Below are positions 34,816 to 43,205 of a stretch of DNA of 60,499 bases, piece by piece. Both the position numbers and the translations under genes were made by a program. This DNA comes from Deltaproteobacteria bacterium. GTDB taxonomy: Bacteria > Bdellovibrionota > UBA1018 > UBA923. The stretch is taken from positions 1-60,499 of the forward strand of contig JACPKS010000110.1 of NCBI GenBank assembly GCA_016186905.1, written 5' to 3'. The notes beneath the pieces are model-generated. The model saw only the letters and a list, made by a program, of their open reading frames with translations. It was not told where the DNA came from and did not search any database. Position 1 is the stretch's first letter; every line of letters begins with the position of its first letter.

Positions 34816-37383
34816 ATGATCATCGAACGCATCCTTCCGAACGGACTCGAGCTCGTCATTAAGCCGACAAACGCCCCTGTGGTCGCTTTTCAGGCCTGGG
34901 TCGACGTTGGAAGCATCGACGAATCGCCTGCTGAGGCCGGCTACTGCCATTTTCTGGAGCACATGCTCTTCAAGGGCACAAGCCGCAGGACGACCGCCGA
35001 AATCGCGGGCGCGGTCGAGGGCTCCGGCGGCGACACGAACGCCTTCACCTCGTTTGAGCACACGGTTTACCACATCACGATTTCCAACACGCGCTGGAGG
35101 CTCGCCAACGATATTCTCGCCGACATGGTTTTAGGCAGCGTCTTCAAGCCCGGCGAGTTCAGTCCCGAGCAGGAAGTCATTCTCGAGGAAATCCGCCGCT
35201 CCGAGGATTCGCCCGAACGGCAGCTCTATCAGGGCCTCTACGGCATGATGTACGGAAGCGCGGGTTATGGGCGGCCGGTGATCGGGTATCCGCGCACCGT
35301 GAAAGCCTGCACGGCGGCATCGCTTAAGAAATTCTGGAAGCGCTGGTATTCGCCGTCGCTCATGACTCTCGTGGTTTGCGGCGACGTCGATCCCGCGGCG
35401 GTCGAAAAAGAAGTGATGAAGAGATGGGGAAAAGCGGGTGGCGCGGCCTTGCGTCCGCGCAGGCGTGACGCGGGTTTTGAGCAGAAGATCCGGCCGTCGC
35501 GTCCGACGCTCGGAGTGAAGAATTTTTCGGTGAACTCGGTGCGATGGGTGGGTTCTCTGCCGGGCCCCTCGATGCGCGACCCGATTCTGCCCGCTCTCGA
35601 TCTTTCTTCGATGATTCTCGGAAGCGGCGAATCTTCGCGCCTCTACCGCGGCCTCTTCCGCGAGAAAAAACTCGTGACGTCGGTGAGCACCGGAGTTTGG
35701 GCGCCCGCGGGGACGGGTCTTTATACGTTCGACGTCGAGGCGTCGGTCGAGCAGCAGGGAAGATTCCACGCGGCCCTTCGCGATGAGATCCGCCGCTTTT
35801 GCGACGAAGGCCCGACGACGGAAGAGATCGAGCGTTCGAAGGTCACGATGGAGGCCGACCGGATCTATTCTTCGCAGTCGAGCGACGATATCGCCAGCCG
35901 GCTGGGCTACCTGAAGCTTTCACTGGGAAACGCCCGTTTCGACCTCGAATACCTCGCGGAGACGCGGGATCTCACGCCCGAGGACGTGCGTGACGCCGCG
36001 AGGCGTTTTCTGCCCGGGCCCTTCCTTGGCGAATTCGCGCTCGTTCCTAAAAAAACCGATGCGCAAGAGTTTTGGAGCTCGACGGGAACCCGCCGCATGC
36101 AAGCTCCGATGAAGGCTTCGCATAAGAAAACCACGCGGGTCAAAAATGGGGCGCGCTCTCCTGAAATTCCATGTGAGCGACTTACGTTCTCAAACGGGAT
36201 CGAGCTGTTGCTCTTCCCGAGAAAAGATCTTCCCGTGGTTTCGATCCAGGCGTGCGCGCTGGGAGGCCTGCGGGCCGAGACCAGGCAGAATGCGGGGATC
36301 GGAAACCTGCTCTCGGAAGTCTGGGAGAAAGGCCCGGCCGGCTACGGCGCCGAGGCGTTCGCCGCGTATCTCGAGCGCAAGGCTTCGTCGATCGACTCGT
36401 TCTCGGGCCGCAACAGTCTCGGCCTTTCCTGCACGACCCTTACGCACTACCTCGACGACGTGGTACCGCTTTTCTGCGAGACCCTTTTCAACCCCGCCCT
36501 CGAAGCCTCCGAGCTCGAGCGCGCGCGCACGCTAGGGCTTGAAGATATCCGTACGCTCGAAGACAATCCGGGCCGTCTCGTGGGAAAGCTGTTTTGCGAG
36601 ACGCTCTTCGAGGGGCATCCGTACGCCTTTCCTGACGTGGGGTTCGAGGACAGCGTCAAGTCGGTGAGTCCGCAGTCTCTTTCCGACCATTATCGCGAGG
36701 CGCTCACCCAGCGCAAAATCGTCGTCGCCGCGAGCGGCAAGTTCAACCCCGCCCGAATGGCCGCGTGGTTCGAGAAGATCAAGAGAGGCGCGCCGGGCAA
36801 GGAAAAGAGCGCCGCTGCGTTCGCCCAACCGGGGCTTCCCGCTCCGCGCGTTTGCGAGATCCGCAAGGATCGCGAGCAGAGTCACGTCGCCGTCGGCTTT
36901 CTAGGCACGCGAGTCACCGACAGGCGAAGATACGCGCTCAAGGCGCTTCTCATGGTGCTGGGAGGGCAGAGCGGACGTCTCTTCACCGAGATTCGCGACC
37001 GGCAAGGGCTCTGTTACACCGTTTCGCCGATCTCGTTTGAGGGAGTGGATCGCGGTTACGTCGGCGTTTACATCGGCTGCGAGCCGGCCAAGCGCGAACA
37101 AGCCGTCGAGGCGATCCGCCGCGAGCTCGATCGCATCGCGACGTCGCCCGTTTCGGCGCGCGAGCTCGATCGCGCCAAGACGTTCATCCTCGGACGCCAC
37201 GACATGGACATGCAGCTCAATTCCGCGATCGCCGCGACCGCGTCGCTCAACGTGCTCTACGGTTTTGCCCCCGAGGAGCAGTTTAAATGGCCTGGGTATT
37301 TCAAGCAGGTCACGGTTGGCGACGTGAAAGACCTCGCGCAGGAGCTCTTCACTCAGCCCTCCGTGACCGCGCTTGTTGTATAA
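34816..37383 (+). CDS. Fused double-domain M16 zinc peptidase
   Basis: The 855-residue protein joins two M16 (pitrilysin/insulinase) units. The N-terminal unit is catalytic: the inverted zinc motif HFLEH at residues 45-49, with the third ligand Glu further on in the VILEEIRRSEDSPE region. The C-terminal unit (from about residue 450) has the same fold pattern, for example RLTFSNGIELLLFPRKDLPV, but lacks HxxEH and should be structural. Most bacterial homologues are two separate genes. No signal peptide is apparent, so it would act in the cytoplasm or be exported by an unusual route. Confidence 0.88.
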   Translation: MIIERILPNGLELVIKPTNAPVVAFQAWVDVGSIDESPAEAGYCHFLEHMLFKGTSRRTTAEIAGAVEGSGGDTNAFTSFEHTVYHITISNTRWRLANDILADMVLGSVFKPGEFSPEQEVILEEIRRSEDSPERQLYQGLYGMMYGSAGYGRPVIGYPRTVKACTAASLKKFWKRWYSPSLMTLVVCGDVDPAAVEKEVMKRWGKAGGAALRPRRRDAGFEQKIRPSRPTLGVKNFSVNSVRWVGSLPGPSMRDPILPALDLSSMILGSGESSRLYRGLFREKKLVTSVSTGVWAPAGTGLYTFDVEASVEQQGRFHAALRDEIRRFCDEGPTTEEIERSKVTMEADRIYSSQSSDDIASRLGYLKLSLGNARFDLEYLAETRDLTPEDVRDAARRFLPGPFLGEFALVPKKTDAQEFWSSTGTRRMQAPMKASHKKTTRVKNGARSPEIPCERLTFSNGIELLLFPRKDLPVVSIQACALGGLRAETRQNAGIGNLLSEVWEKGPAGYGAEAFAAYLERKASSIDSFSGRNSLGLSCTTLTHYLDDVVPLFCETLFNPALEASELERARTLGLEDIRTLEDNPGRLVGKLFCETLFEGHPYAFPDVGFEDSVKSVSPQSLSDHYREALTQRKIVVAASGKFNPARMAAWFEKIKRGAPGKEKSAAAFAQPGLPAPRVCEIRKDREQSHVAVGFLGTRVTDRRRYALKALLMVLGGQSGRLFTEIRDRQGLCYTVSPISFEGVDRGYVGVYIGCEPAKREQAVEAIRRELDRIATSPVSARELDRAKTFILGRHDMDMQLNSAIAATASLNVLYGFAPEEQFKWPGYFKQVTVGDVKDLAQELFTQPSVTALVV

Positions 37384-37478
37384 AACTTAATAATTACGAA
37401 TAATTAGATCGATGCGGGCAGCCCCTCTTTTTTTTGATACAATAATTTTAAGGGTGTTTGAAGGAGGGAGCGGATTTT

Positions 37479-38114
37479 ATGTCCCCAAAAAGCAGCCTTA
37501 AGAAAGACCGCAAGTCCCAGCTGAGTCTTGTTCTGCAGCCGGGCGCCTTCTTCCAGGAAGAAGTGCGGCGCGCGATTCATAAGCAGAGCTTGAAGACCGA
37601 TCAGCATACCGAGTTTTATCTCGTCGACCTTCTTACGCGCTTCATGCTGACCGAAAATTTCTTCGCGGTGGACGAAAAGGGGAACATGCGCGAAGAGACT
37701 TTGGCGTTGCTTCTCGGCGAAGCTCTCAATTCACTGGATGCGGTCAAGAAGCGCGAGGATCTGCGGCGCCTCGGCGACATCTCGCTTTATACGGCCGGTT
37801 TTTTCTCGGACAGCCTCGCTCGCAAGACGGTCGACGTCGACTACTACATCGGAATGGGCAAGAACGCGTATTCAAGCCTTTCGCAAATCGGCCTCGACGC
37901 GCATTTCAGGAAAATTTTTCACGAGTTAGCCCACCGTTTCGTCAAGTTCGTGGACGTGCTGGCGGAGGTGAGCGCGGCGGCGTTCCCGCAAGACGTGAAG
38001 AATATTCTGCGGACTTACGAAATCTGGTTGCGTACGCGAAGCGAGCGCGCCGAAAAGCAGCTCAAAGACGCGGGAATCATCCCCAACGCGAATTTCAAGC
38101 CGGAATTGCAGTAG
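37479..38114 (+). CDS. Conserved protein of unknown function
   Basis: The product is about 211 residues, soluble and mostly helical. I recognise no named domain. Noticeable segments are SLVLQPGAFFQEEVRRAIHKQ, TEFYLVDLLTRFML and HFRKIFHELAHRFVKFVDVLAEVS. The FHELAHRF string is not a zinc motif in context, because it lacks the HExxH spacing. ATG 37479 was chosen because AAGGAGGGAG lies ten bases upstream. It follows the M16 gene by 95 bp and ends before a strong terminator. Similar proteins occur in deltaproteobacteria-like genomes; that is a recollection, not a search result. Confidence 0.65.
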   Translation: MSPKSSLKKDRKSQLSLVLQPGAFFQEEVRRAIHKQSLKTDQHTEFYLVDLLTRFMLTENFFAVDEKGNMREETLALLLGEALNSLDAVKKREDLRRLGDISLYTAGFFSDSLARKTVDVDYYIGMGKNAYSSLSQIGLDAHFRKIFHELAHRFVKFVDVLAEVSAAAFPQDVKNILRTYEIWLRTRSERAEKQLKDAGIIPNANFKPELQ

Positions 38115-38347
38115 CGCATTGCAAACCGCGCCAGGATGGCAAAAGGTTGCGCAGGATGCGCCAAGCCGGGATCGCCGAACTCGAAAATACACAGTACGTA
38201 TCTTTCAATTTCATTACAGCAATCGTCATTTCGGACATCCGGCCCCATCTTTTCCGGAATTCTGCGTCCAAGAACCATGCGTGCGCGTGGAATACCGCGT
38301 TCTAAATTGACATCGCTGAAATCGCGCTTCCGGTGAATTGCACCACA

Positions 38348-38396
38348 GGGATCGACTTTGCGCTTTGAGAAAAGGCGTAGAGTCGATCCCTTTCTT
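38348..38396 (+). terminator. Rho-independent terminator before the ORF6N gene
   Basis: AGGGATCGACT (38348-38358) pairs with AGTCGATCCCT (38381-38391), with partial pairing further inside, followed by TTCTT. The remainder of 38115-38434 is noncoding with no other clear feature. Confidence 0.75.
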
Positions 38397-38434
38397 ATGC
38401 TGCTTGGCACACCCATTGCTGATCCAGTGTGGCC

Positions 38435-38947
38435 ATGGAAAGCATTCCGAACCAGATTCTCAGCCAAAAGATTTTCTTAATTCGAGGGCATCGAGTGATG
38501 CTAGATAGCGATTTAGCCAATCTCTATCAGGTGCCTACCTTTCGATTAAATGAGCAAGTCAAGCGTAACAGAATTCGATTTCCAGCCGACTTTATGTTTC
38601 AGCTTTCCGCCGAGGAGTACGAGTCTTTAAGATCGCAATTTGCGATCTTAAGATTGGGACATGGCAAACACCGCAAATACCTGCCTTTTGTCTTTACAGA
38701 ACAGGGTGTTGCAATGCTCTCTAGCGTGCTCAATAGCGAACGCGCCGTGCTTGTCAATATTGAGATCATGCGCGCTTTTGTACTCGTTCGCGATCTGATG
38801 ATTGGAAATAAGGAATTGGCCAGCAAACTTTCCGAACTTGAACGGAAATACGAGACTCACGACGCGCAGTTCAAGGTTATTTTCGATGCCATCAGGGAAA
38901 TCATGGCACCCGTTGGACCGCTCAAAAAACGACGCATTGGAATCTAA
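38435..38947 (+). CDS. ORF6N-domain (KilA-N type) DNA-binding protein
   Basis: The 170-residue protein matches the ORF6N family of phage-derived DNA-binding modules: IRGHRVMLDSDLANLYQVPT, RLNEQVKRNRIRFPADFMFQ, then FTEQGVAMLSSVLNSERAV. A coiled coil (ELASKLSELERKYETHDAQF) follows. No other phage gene is nearby, so it is a solitary accessory regulator, probably acquired. Its codon use is more AT-rich than neighbours. ATG 38435 or GTG 38429 could be the start; no SD is evident. Confidence 0.85.
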   Translation: MESIPNQILSQKIFLIRGHRVMLDSDLANLYQVPTFRLNEQVKRNRIRFPADFMFQLSAEEYESLRSQFAILRLGHGKHRKYLPFVFTEQGVAMLSSVLNSERAVLVNIEIMRAFVLVRDLMIGNKELASKLSELERKYETHDAQFKVIFDAIREIMAPVGPLKKRRIGI

Positions 38948-39022
38948 ATTCTTCAACTCGCTCGACACCCACAATATGTTTGCGTTTCAGCGCGGAATGC
39001 GTCGTCGAGATGGGCAGATGCG

Positions 39023-39715
39023 CTACTCGATCGTCATGCCGGTGACTTCGTCCCACTGCATGATGCGGTCGAGAACGTCTTTTTCCCCGATTTTTTCGCC
39101 GAAATCCACGACTTGACCGATGACGGTGTACTTTCCGTCCAGATGCGGAAAACTGCCGTAGCAGACATAGAACTGGCTGTCGGCGCTGTCGGGATCGGTG
39201 GCGCGGGCCATCGCGACGGATCCGCGCACGTGCTTGCGCGAGCTGAACTCGGCCTTGAGCTTGGTGCCGCTTCCGCCGGTGCCGATCGTCGGATCGCTCT
39301 TGTTCCGGCTTTTCGGATCGCCCGTCTGAACCACGAAGCCGGGCACGACGCGATGAAAGGCCAGGCCGTTGTAGAATTTCGACTGCACCAGTTCCACGAA
39401 ACGTGCCACCGTGTTGGGCGCATCTTTCGAATAGAACTTGAACTTGATCGTGCCCTTGCTGGTTTTCATCACGACCGTGGATTTGCTGAGACCGTTGGAA
39501 TCCGTCATAAGATCGACCTTCTGATTTGCGGACGTCGCAATTGCCGCCGAATCGGGCTTTGTCGGCGCGGTGGCGTCGGCGGGTTGAGTCTGGCTCCGCG
39601 CCGGCGCGCCGGCAGCGGGCGACTCCTGTTTTTTCGTGCAACCACCCAAGGCGGAGGCAAGCGCCGCCAATGAGACAACGGCGAATCTCGCGGCGGATCT
39701 TGTATAGTGCTGCAT
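39023..39715 (-). CDS. Cyclophilin-type peptidyl-prolyl isomerase lipoprotein
   Basis: The product is about 230 residues. A signal peptide ends in the lipobox ALGGC, followed by a Pro/Ala/Thr-rich linker. The cyclophilin domain (about residues 80-230) holds GLAFHRVVPGFVVQTGDP, SVAMARATDPDSADSQFYV and FPHLDGKYTVIGQVV. It should catalyse proline isomerisation during folding in the periplasm. ATG 39715 with AAGGAGCC upstream is preferred to the longer frame at 39748. It diverges from tatC. Confidence 0.88.
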   Translation of the reverse strand: MQHYTRSAARFAVVSLAALASALGGCTKKQESPAAGAPARSQTQPADATAPTKPDSAAIATSANQKVDLMTDSNGLSKSTVVMKTSKGTIKFKFYSKDAPNTVARFVELVQSKFYNGLAFHRVVPGFVVQTGDPKSRNKSDPTIGTGGSGTKLKAEFSSRKHVRGSVAMARATDPDSADSQFYVCYGSFPHLDGKYTVIGQVVDFGEKIGEKDVLDRIMQWDEVTGMTIE

Positions 39716-39751
39716 TGACAAGGCTCCTTTAGTCCAAAATAATTCCACGGC

Positions 39752-40489
39752 ATGGAGAAAAAGGAAATGTCATTCTGGAATCACCTCGACGAACTTCGGT
39801 CGCGTTTCGTCGTTTGCCTCTACATTTTCTTCGCGGGTTTTTTCGCGTGCTACCTGCTGAGCGACAAGTTGCTCGATTTTCTTCGCAGGCCATTGTTCAA
39901 GTATCTGCCTGAACAGGGCCGACACCTTTATTATACGGGCCTTTTCGAGAATTTCTTCGTGCACCTCCGCGTGGCCGGCTACGGCTCGCTCGTCCTGCTT
40001 TCTCCGGCGTATTTCTTGGTGCTCTGGCGATTCGTCGCGCCAGCGCTTTACGAGCGCGAACGGCGGCATGTGCTTCCGTTCGTGGTCGCGGCAAGTCTCT
40101 TCTTCCTGGTCGGCACCTCGTTCGCGTACTTCGTGCTCTTTCCGGCTGGAATCCGGTATTTTCTCGCTTACGGAACCCCCGCCGAGGTGGCGTGGCTTAC
40201 CTTGGAGAGTTACGTTTCGCTTGTCCTGAAGATTCTCTTCGGGTTCGGCGTGTGTTTTCAGCTTCCCGTCGTTCTCGTCCTTCTCGCCAAAGTCGGAGTC
40301 GTCACGCACTCCATGCTGGCCGCCCACCGCAAGAACGCGCTGGTCGTTGTCGCGGTGATCTCCGCCCTCGTGGCCCCTCCCGACGCCATCTCGATGTTGC
40401 TGCTGATGGTCCCGCTTTACCTTCTTTTCGAAGGAGCTCTGGCCGTCGTCGGCTTGATGCAGAAGCAAAAAGATCCTACTGAATCATAA
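39752..40489 (+). CDS. tatC: Sec-independent protein translocase TatC
   Basis: The 245-residue membrane protein has six helices and the N-terminal TatC signature MSFWNHLDELRSRFVVCLYIF. The conserved Glu of the cytoplasmic loop is in ALYERERRHVLPF, and FLAYGTPAEVAWLTLESYVSLV follows. It recognises twin-arginine signal peptides. TatA/TatB genes are not in the window. ATG 39752 or 39767 (MSFWNHL) could be the start. Confidence 0.93.
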   Translation: MEKKEMSFWNHLDELRSRFVVCLYIFFAGFFACYLLSDKLLDFLRRPLFKYLPEQGRHLYYTGLFENFFVHLRVAGYGSLVLLSPAYFLVLWRFVAPALYERERRHVLPFVVAASLFFLVGTSFAYFVLFPAGIRYFLAYGTPAEVAWLTLESYVSLVLKILFGFGVCFQLPVVLVLLAKVGVVTHSMLAAHRKNALVVVAVISALVAPPDAISMLLLMVPLYLLFEGALAVVGLMQKQKDPTES

Positions 40490-40545
40490 TTAATACTTGT
40501 CTGATCTAGGAGAGTGTGGTATCGAAGGATAAGGAGGACTTTATT

Positions 40546-41043
40546 ATGAGCATTCTGATGACGGTTGAGGAATTGGCCAAGTATCTGAAGATCAAGCCCG
40601 ACACGATCTACAAGAAAGTGCGCAAAGGGGAGTTGCCGGCGATCAAGCTGGGCAAGCTCATACGCTTTCCCAGGGAGCTCATCGACGAGTGGATTATCGA
40701 TCAAGCTGCGAAAACCATGAAGGAAGTTCGCGCCGCCAAGCAGCGCGTCGAAGCCCGGGTCGGAGAAGCTGTCGAGAAGGTCGAACACGCGGTTGAACGC
40801 GCCGTGGGACAGGCTAAAGAAACCGCCGAGAGCGCGGTCGAGGAAGTGCGTAAGACGCAGGAGCATTTGACGAAGAGCATCAGAGGCCTTTGGAAGGATT
40901 TCAACGGCATTTCAAAATCAGCGAAGAAGAAAAAAGCTGCAAAATCCACGAAGATTGTCAAGACAAGAGAGAAAAAAGCTGCTAAGAAAGCCATGAAAAT
41001 GAAATCAGCCGGCAAGTCCGCTTCAGCCGTAATGCCGAACTGA
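40546..41043 (+). CDS. Excisionase/MerR-type DNA-binding protein with long Lys/Ala-rich tail
   Basis: The product is about 165 residues. Residues 1-50 are an excisionase-type winged helix (MTVEELAKYLKIKPDTIYKKVRKGELPAIKLGKLIRFP). Residues 55-115 form an alternating charged helix (AAKQRVEARVGEAVEKVEHA). The last 45 are Lys/Ala-rich (AKKKKAAKSTKIVKTREKKA), like histone H1 tails. AAGGAGG precedes ATG 40546. The combination suggests a chromosome-associated regulator, but no function can be stated. Two strong hairpins follow the gene. Confidence 0.8.
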   Translation: MSILMTVEELAKYLKIKPDTIYKKVRKGELPAIKLGKLIRFPRELIDEWIIDQAAKTMKEVRAAKQRVEARVGEAVEKVEHAVERAVGQAKETAESAVEEVRKTQEHLTKSIRGLWKDFNGISKSAKKKKAAKSTKIVKTREKKAAKKAMKMKSAGKSASAVMPN

Positions 41044-41067
41044 GATTTCACTTTTTTCATAAGACCG

Positions 41068-41098
41068 CATCAAGCCGCCGATTTTCGGCGGCTTGATG
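41068..41098 (+). terminator. Strong hairpin after the excisionase-type gene
   Basis: CATCAAGCCGCCGA (41068-41081) pairs with TCGGCGGCTTGATG (41085-41098). The T-rich flank is on the upstream side (CTTTTTTCAT), so it would act as a hairpin stop or 3' stabiliser. Confidence 0.6.
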
Positions 41099-41102
41099 TA
41101 TG

Positions 41103-41167
41103 GGGCCGGTTTGCAAGATATCTAGTCCCCTCCACTCAAACGCCCTTGCGAACCGGCCCTTTTTTTT
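41103..41167 (+). ncRNA. Stem-loop with C-rich loop and T8 tail, terminator or small RNA 3' end
   Basis: GGGCCGGTT (41103-41111) pairs with AACCGGCCC (41151-41159), extended through a T-G wobble by GCAAG with CTTGC, a 15-bp stem. The 27-base loop contains CCCCTCC. Eight T follow at 41160-41167. It lies 99 bp before rpsF, so it could terminate the upstream gene, regulate rpsF or be released as a small RNA. Confidence 0.5.
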
Positions 41168-41265
41168 GCTACTCCTTACAAGTTCAAAAAAGCAAAACTT
41201 TGCTCTGCTCGGGAACGAATGGGGCTCACTGTTCTGTCATCCGGTGAATCATTGGGAGGTCAGCG

Positions 41266-41655
41266 ATGATCGGTTACGAAACGACTTTTATTACTCGCAC
41301 AGACATCAGCGACGAGAATCTGAGAACATTCAACGAAAAGCTCAAGGGGATCATCCAGGCCGCTGGCGGGCAGCTGATTGCGGTGGAAGACTGGGGGCGC
41401 CGCCGTCTCGCGTATCCCATCCAGAAAGAAACTCGCGGGCACTACACGTATCTTCTCTATACCGGCAACAACACGCTCGTTGCTGAGATCGAGCGCAACA
41501 TTCGCATCAACGAGTCGGTGATGCGTTTCCTGAGCGTGAAGATTGGGGACGATTTCGATCCCGCCAAGCATAAGCGCGCGATCACTCCGGCCGCGCAGGC
41601 GGTAAGTGCCGCGGCTGTGACGCCCCACGCCGGAACGGTTCAACCGAACGCGTAA
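41266..41655 (+). CDS. rpsF: 30S ribosomal protein S6
   Basis: The 129-residue protein begins MIGYETTFITRTDISDENL and has the S6 signature GRRRLAYPIQKETRGHYTYLLYTG and NESVMRFLSVKI. The C-terminal 25 residues are an Ala/Pro/Val-rich extension. S6 binds 16S rRNA with S18, but rpsR does not follow here. The following gene starts 15 bp downstream, and the cluster continues with rplI and dnaB, typical neighbours of rpsF. Confidence 0.95.
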   Translation: MIGYETTFITRTDISDENLRTFNEKLKGIIQAAGGQLIAVEDWGRRRLAYPIQKETRGHYTYLLYTGNNTLVAEIERNIRINESVMRFLSVKIGDDFDPAKHKRAITPAAQAVSAAAVTPHAGTVQPNA

Positions 41656-41670
41656 GCAGGGCTTGGCGGC

Positions 41671-42648
41671 GTGAACGCTCCAGTGGAATCCTTGAACCAT
41701 CCGCCGGTCGGCAGCAGCAGGATGCTCGCGGTTCTTGCGCTGGTGATCCCGTTTTTTCTCGGTGCAGCCCTGCATCTGAGCGCGGTATTCAAGATATTCT
41801 CGGTTCTTCCGCTGATTTTTGTTTTCCTGAGGTTCGGCCGTGCCGTCGGGATTCTGGCGTCTATTTCGAACCTCGCGATCGTCTGGCTTCTTCTCGGTCG
41901 AACGGAAGCCGCGTGGTTTTTCGTGCTCGGCATGGTGTTCGCGATCACGGTTTCGGAGTGTGTTCGTCTGAAGCTGAGGCCGGAATGGGTGGTTCTCTCC
42001 GCGACCGGGATGCTGCTGCTTGCTGCGGTGATGCTGCTCATGAGTTATTCTCACCGCAGTCACAAGGGGCCGATCGAGCTCGTCGTGTCGTATGTAAGCT
42101 CTGAAGTCGACGAATTCATTCGCGGCGCCGAAAGATACCGCGAGTCGACCGTGGTGACGAGCCGCTTTTCGAGTCAGGACCTCGAGAAGATGCTGGCCGA
42201 TCCCGAGATGACCAAGCGAAATATTCTTGAGGCCGCGCCTTCGGTGATCTTGATTTCGCTGCTGTATACGGTTGTCGCGAATCTGCTGCTGTTGCTGAGG
42301 CTCAATGTGCAGAATATCCGTGATGCGCTCGGGCTCGATGCGGAGTTTTTCAAGCGTTGGAAGGCGCCGGACCACATGGTCTGGCCGACGCTCGCGGCCG
42401 GTTTCTGCCTGGTGATCGAGATTCCGGCGGTGTCGGCGGTGGCGTTGAATCTTTTTCGTGTCCTGATGGCGGTCTACCTGCTGCAGGGGCTCGCGATCAT
42501 GGCCGCCCTTTTCGAGTCATGGAAGATCAAGGGGGCATTTCGGCCGCTTGGCTACGCTCTGGCCGTCACGTTTTTGTTGCCGCTGGTCGTGAGTTTGGGT
42601 TTTTTCGATCTTTGGTTTTCATTCCGCGAGAGAATCGGAGCGGCATAA
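41671..42648 (+). CDS. DUF2232 multi-pass membrane protein
   Basis: The 325-residue product has about eight membrane helices, beginning SSRMLAVLALVIPFFLGAALHLSAVFKIFSVLP. DUF2232 (YybS-like) proteins commonly lie between ribosomal protein genes and dnaB. The loop ESTVVTSRFSSQDLEKMLADPEM is the usual large extracytoplasmic loop. Start is GTG with no good SD, consistent with coupling to rpsF. Function is unknown. Confidence 0.85.
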   Translation: MNAPVESLNHPPVGSSRMLAVLALVIPFFLGAALHLSAVFKIFSVLPLIFVFLRFGRAVGILASISNLAIVWLLLGRTEAAWFFVLGMVFAITVSECVRLKLRPEWVVLSATGMLLLAAVMLLMSYSHRSHKGPIELVVSYVSSEVDEFIRGAERYRESTVVTSRFSSQDLEKMLADPEMTKRNILEAAPSVILISLLYTVVANLLLLLRLNVQNIRDALGLDAEFFKRWKAPDHMVWPTLAAGFCLVIEIPAVSAVALNLFRVLMAVYLLQGLAIMAALFESWKIKGAFRPLGYALAVTFLLPLVVSLGFFDLWFSFRERIGAA

Positions 42649-42673
42649 GGTTCTTTAACTTGAGGAGGAAAGC

Positions 42674-43123
42674 ATGAAAGTCATCTTGAGGGAAAATATC
42701 GAGAATCTGGGAAAGACCGGCGACATCGTCAAGGTCTCTGATGGGTACGCCAGAAATTTTCTGCTGCCGAGAAAACTCGTCGCGATCGCGGAAGAAAGCA
42801 ACGTCCGCATGATGGAGCACCACAAGCGGGAACTCGAGAAGAAACGCGGCCGTGAAAAGTCTGAGTCGCAAGACGTCGCGAAGAAGCTGGAGGGCTTCTC
42901 GTGCACGATTGAGCGCAAGGTCGGAGAAGCCGACAAGCTCTTCGGTTCGGTGACCTCGGCGGATATCGCGGACGCTTTGAAAAAAGGCGGGTACGAGATC
43001 GGCCGCAAGCAGATTCACCTCGACGTGCCGATCAAAAAACTCGGTGTCGTCACGGTTCCGGTGAAATTGCAGACCGACGTCGTCGCGCAGCTCAAGGTCT
43101 GGGTCGTTAAGGAAAACGCCTAG
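42674..43123 (+). CDS. rplI: 50S ribosomal protein L9
   Basis: The 149-residue protein has the L9 N-terminal domain MKVILRENIENLGKTGDIVKVSDGYARNFLLPRKLV, the long connecting helix (VRMMEHHKRELEKKRGREKS) and the C-terminal domain ending PVKLQTDVVAQLKVWVV. GGAGGAA lies before the ATG. It binds 23S rRNA at the L1 side. Part of rpsF-DUF2232-rplI-dnaB. Confidence 0.96.
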   Translation: MKVILRENIENLGKTGDIVKVSDGYARNFLLPRKLVAIAEESNVRMMEHHKRELEKKRGREKSESQDVAKKLEGFSCTIERKVGEADKLFGSVTSADIADALKKGGYEIGRKQIHLDVPIKKLGVVTVPVKLQTDVVAQLKVWVVKENA

Positions 43124-43205
43124 CGAAGCGGTTACTGCGTCGCAGAGGCACGGAGCGGTTATTTCAGTTTAGTAAGTAAGAGAGCCAACATCTTAGAGGT
43201 GCACC

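Noticed and set aside
38040..38440. A prophage around the ORF6N gene
   Set aside because: No integrase, structural or lysis gene is near; neighbours are housekeeping genes.
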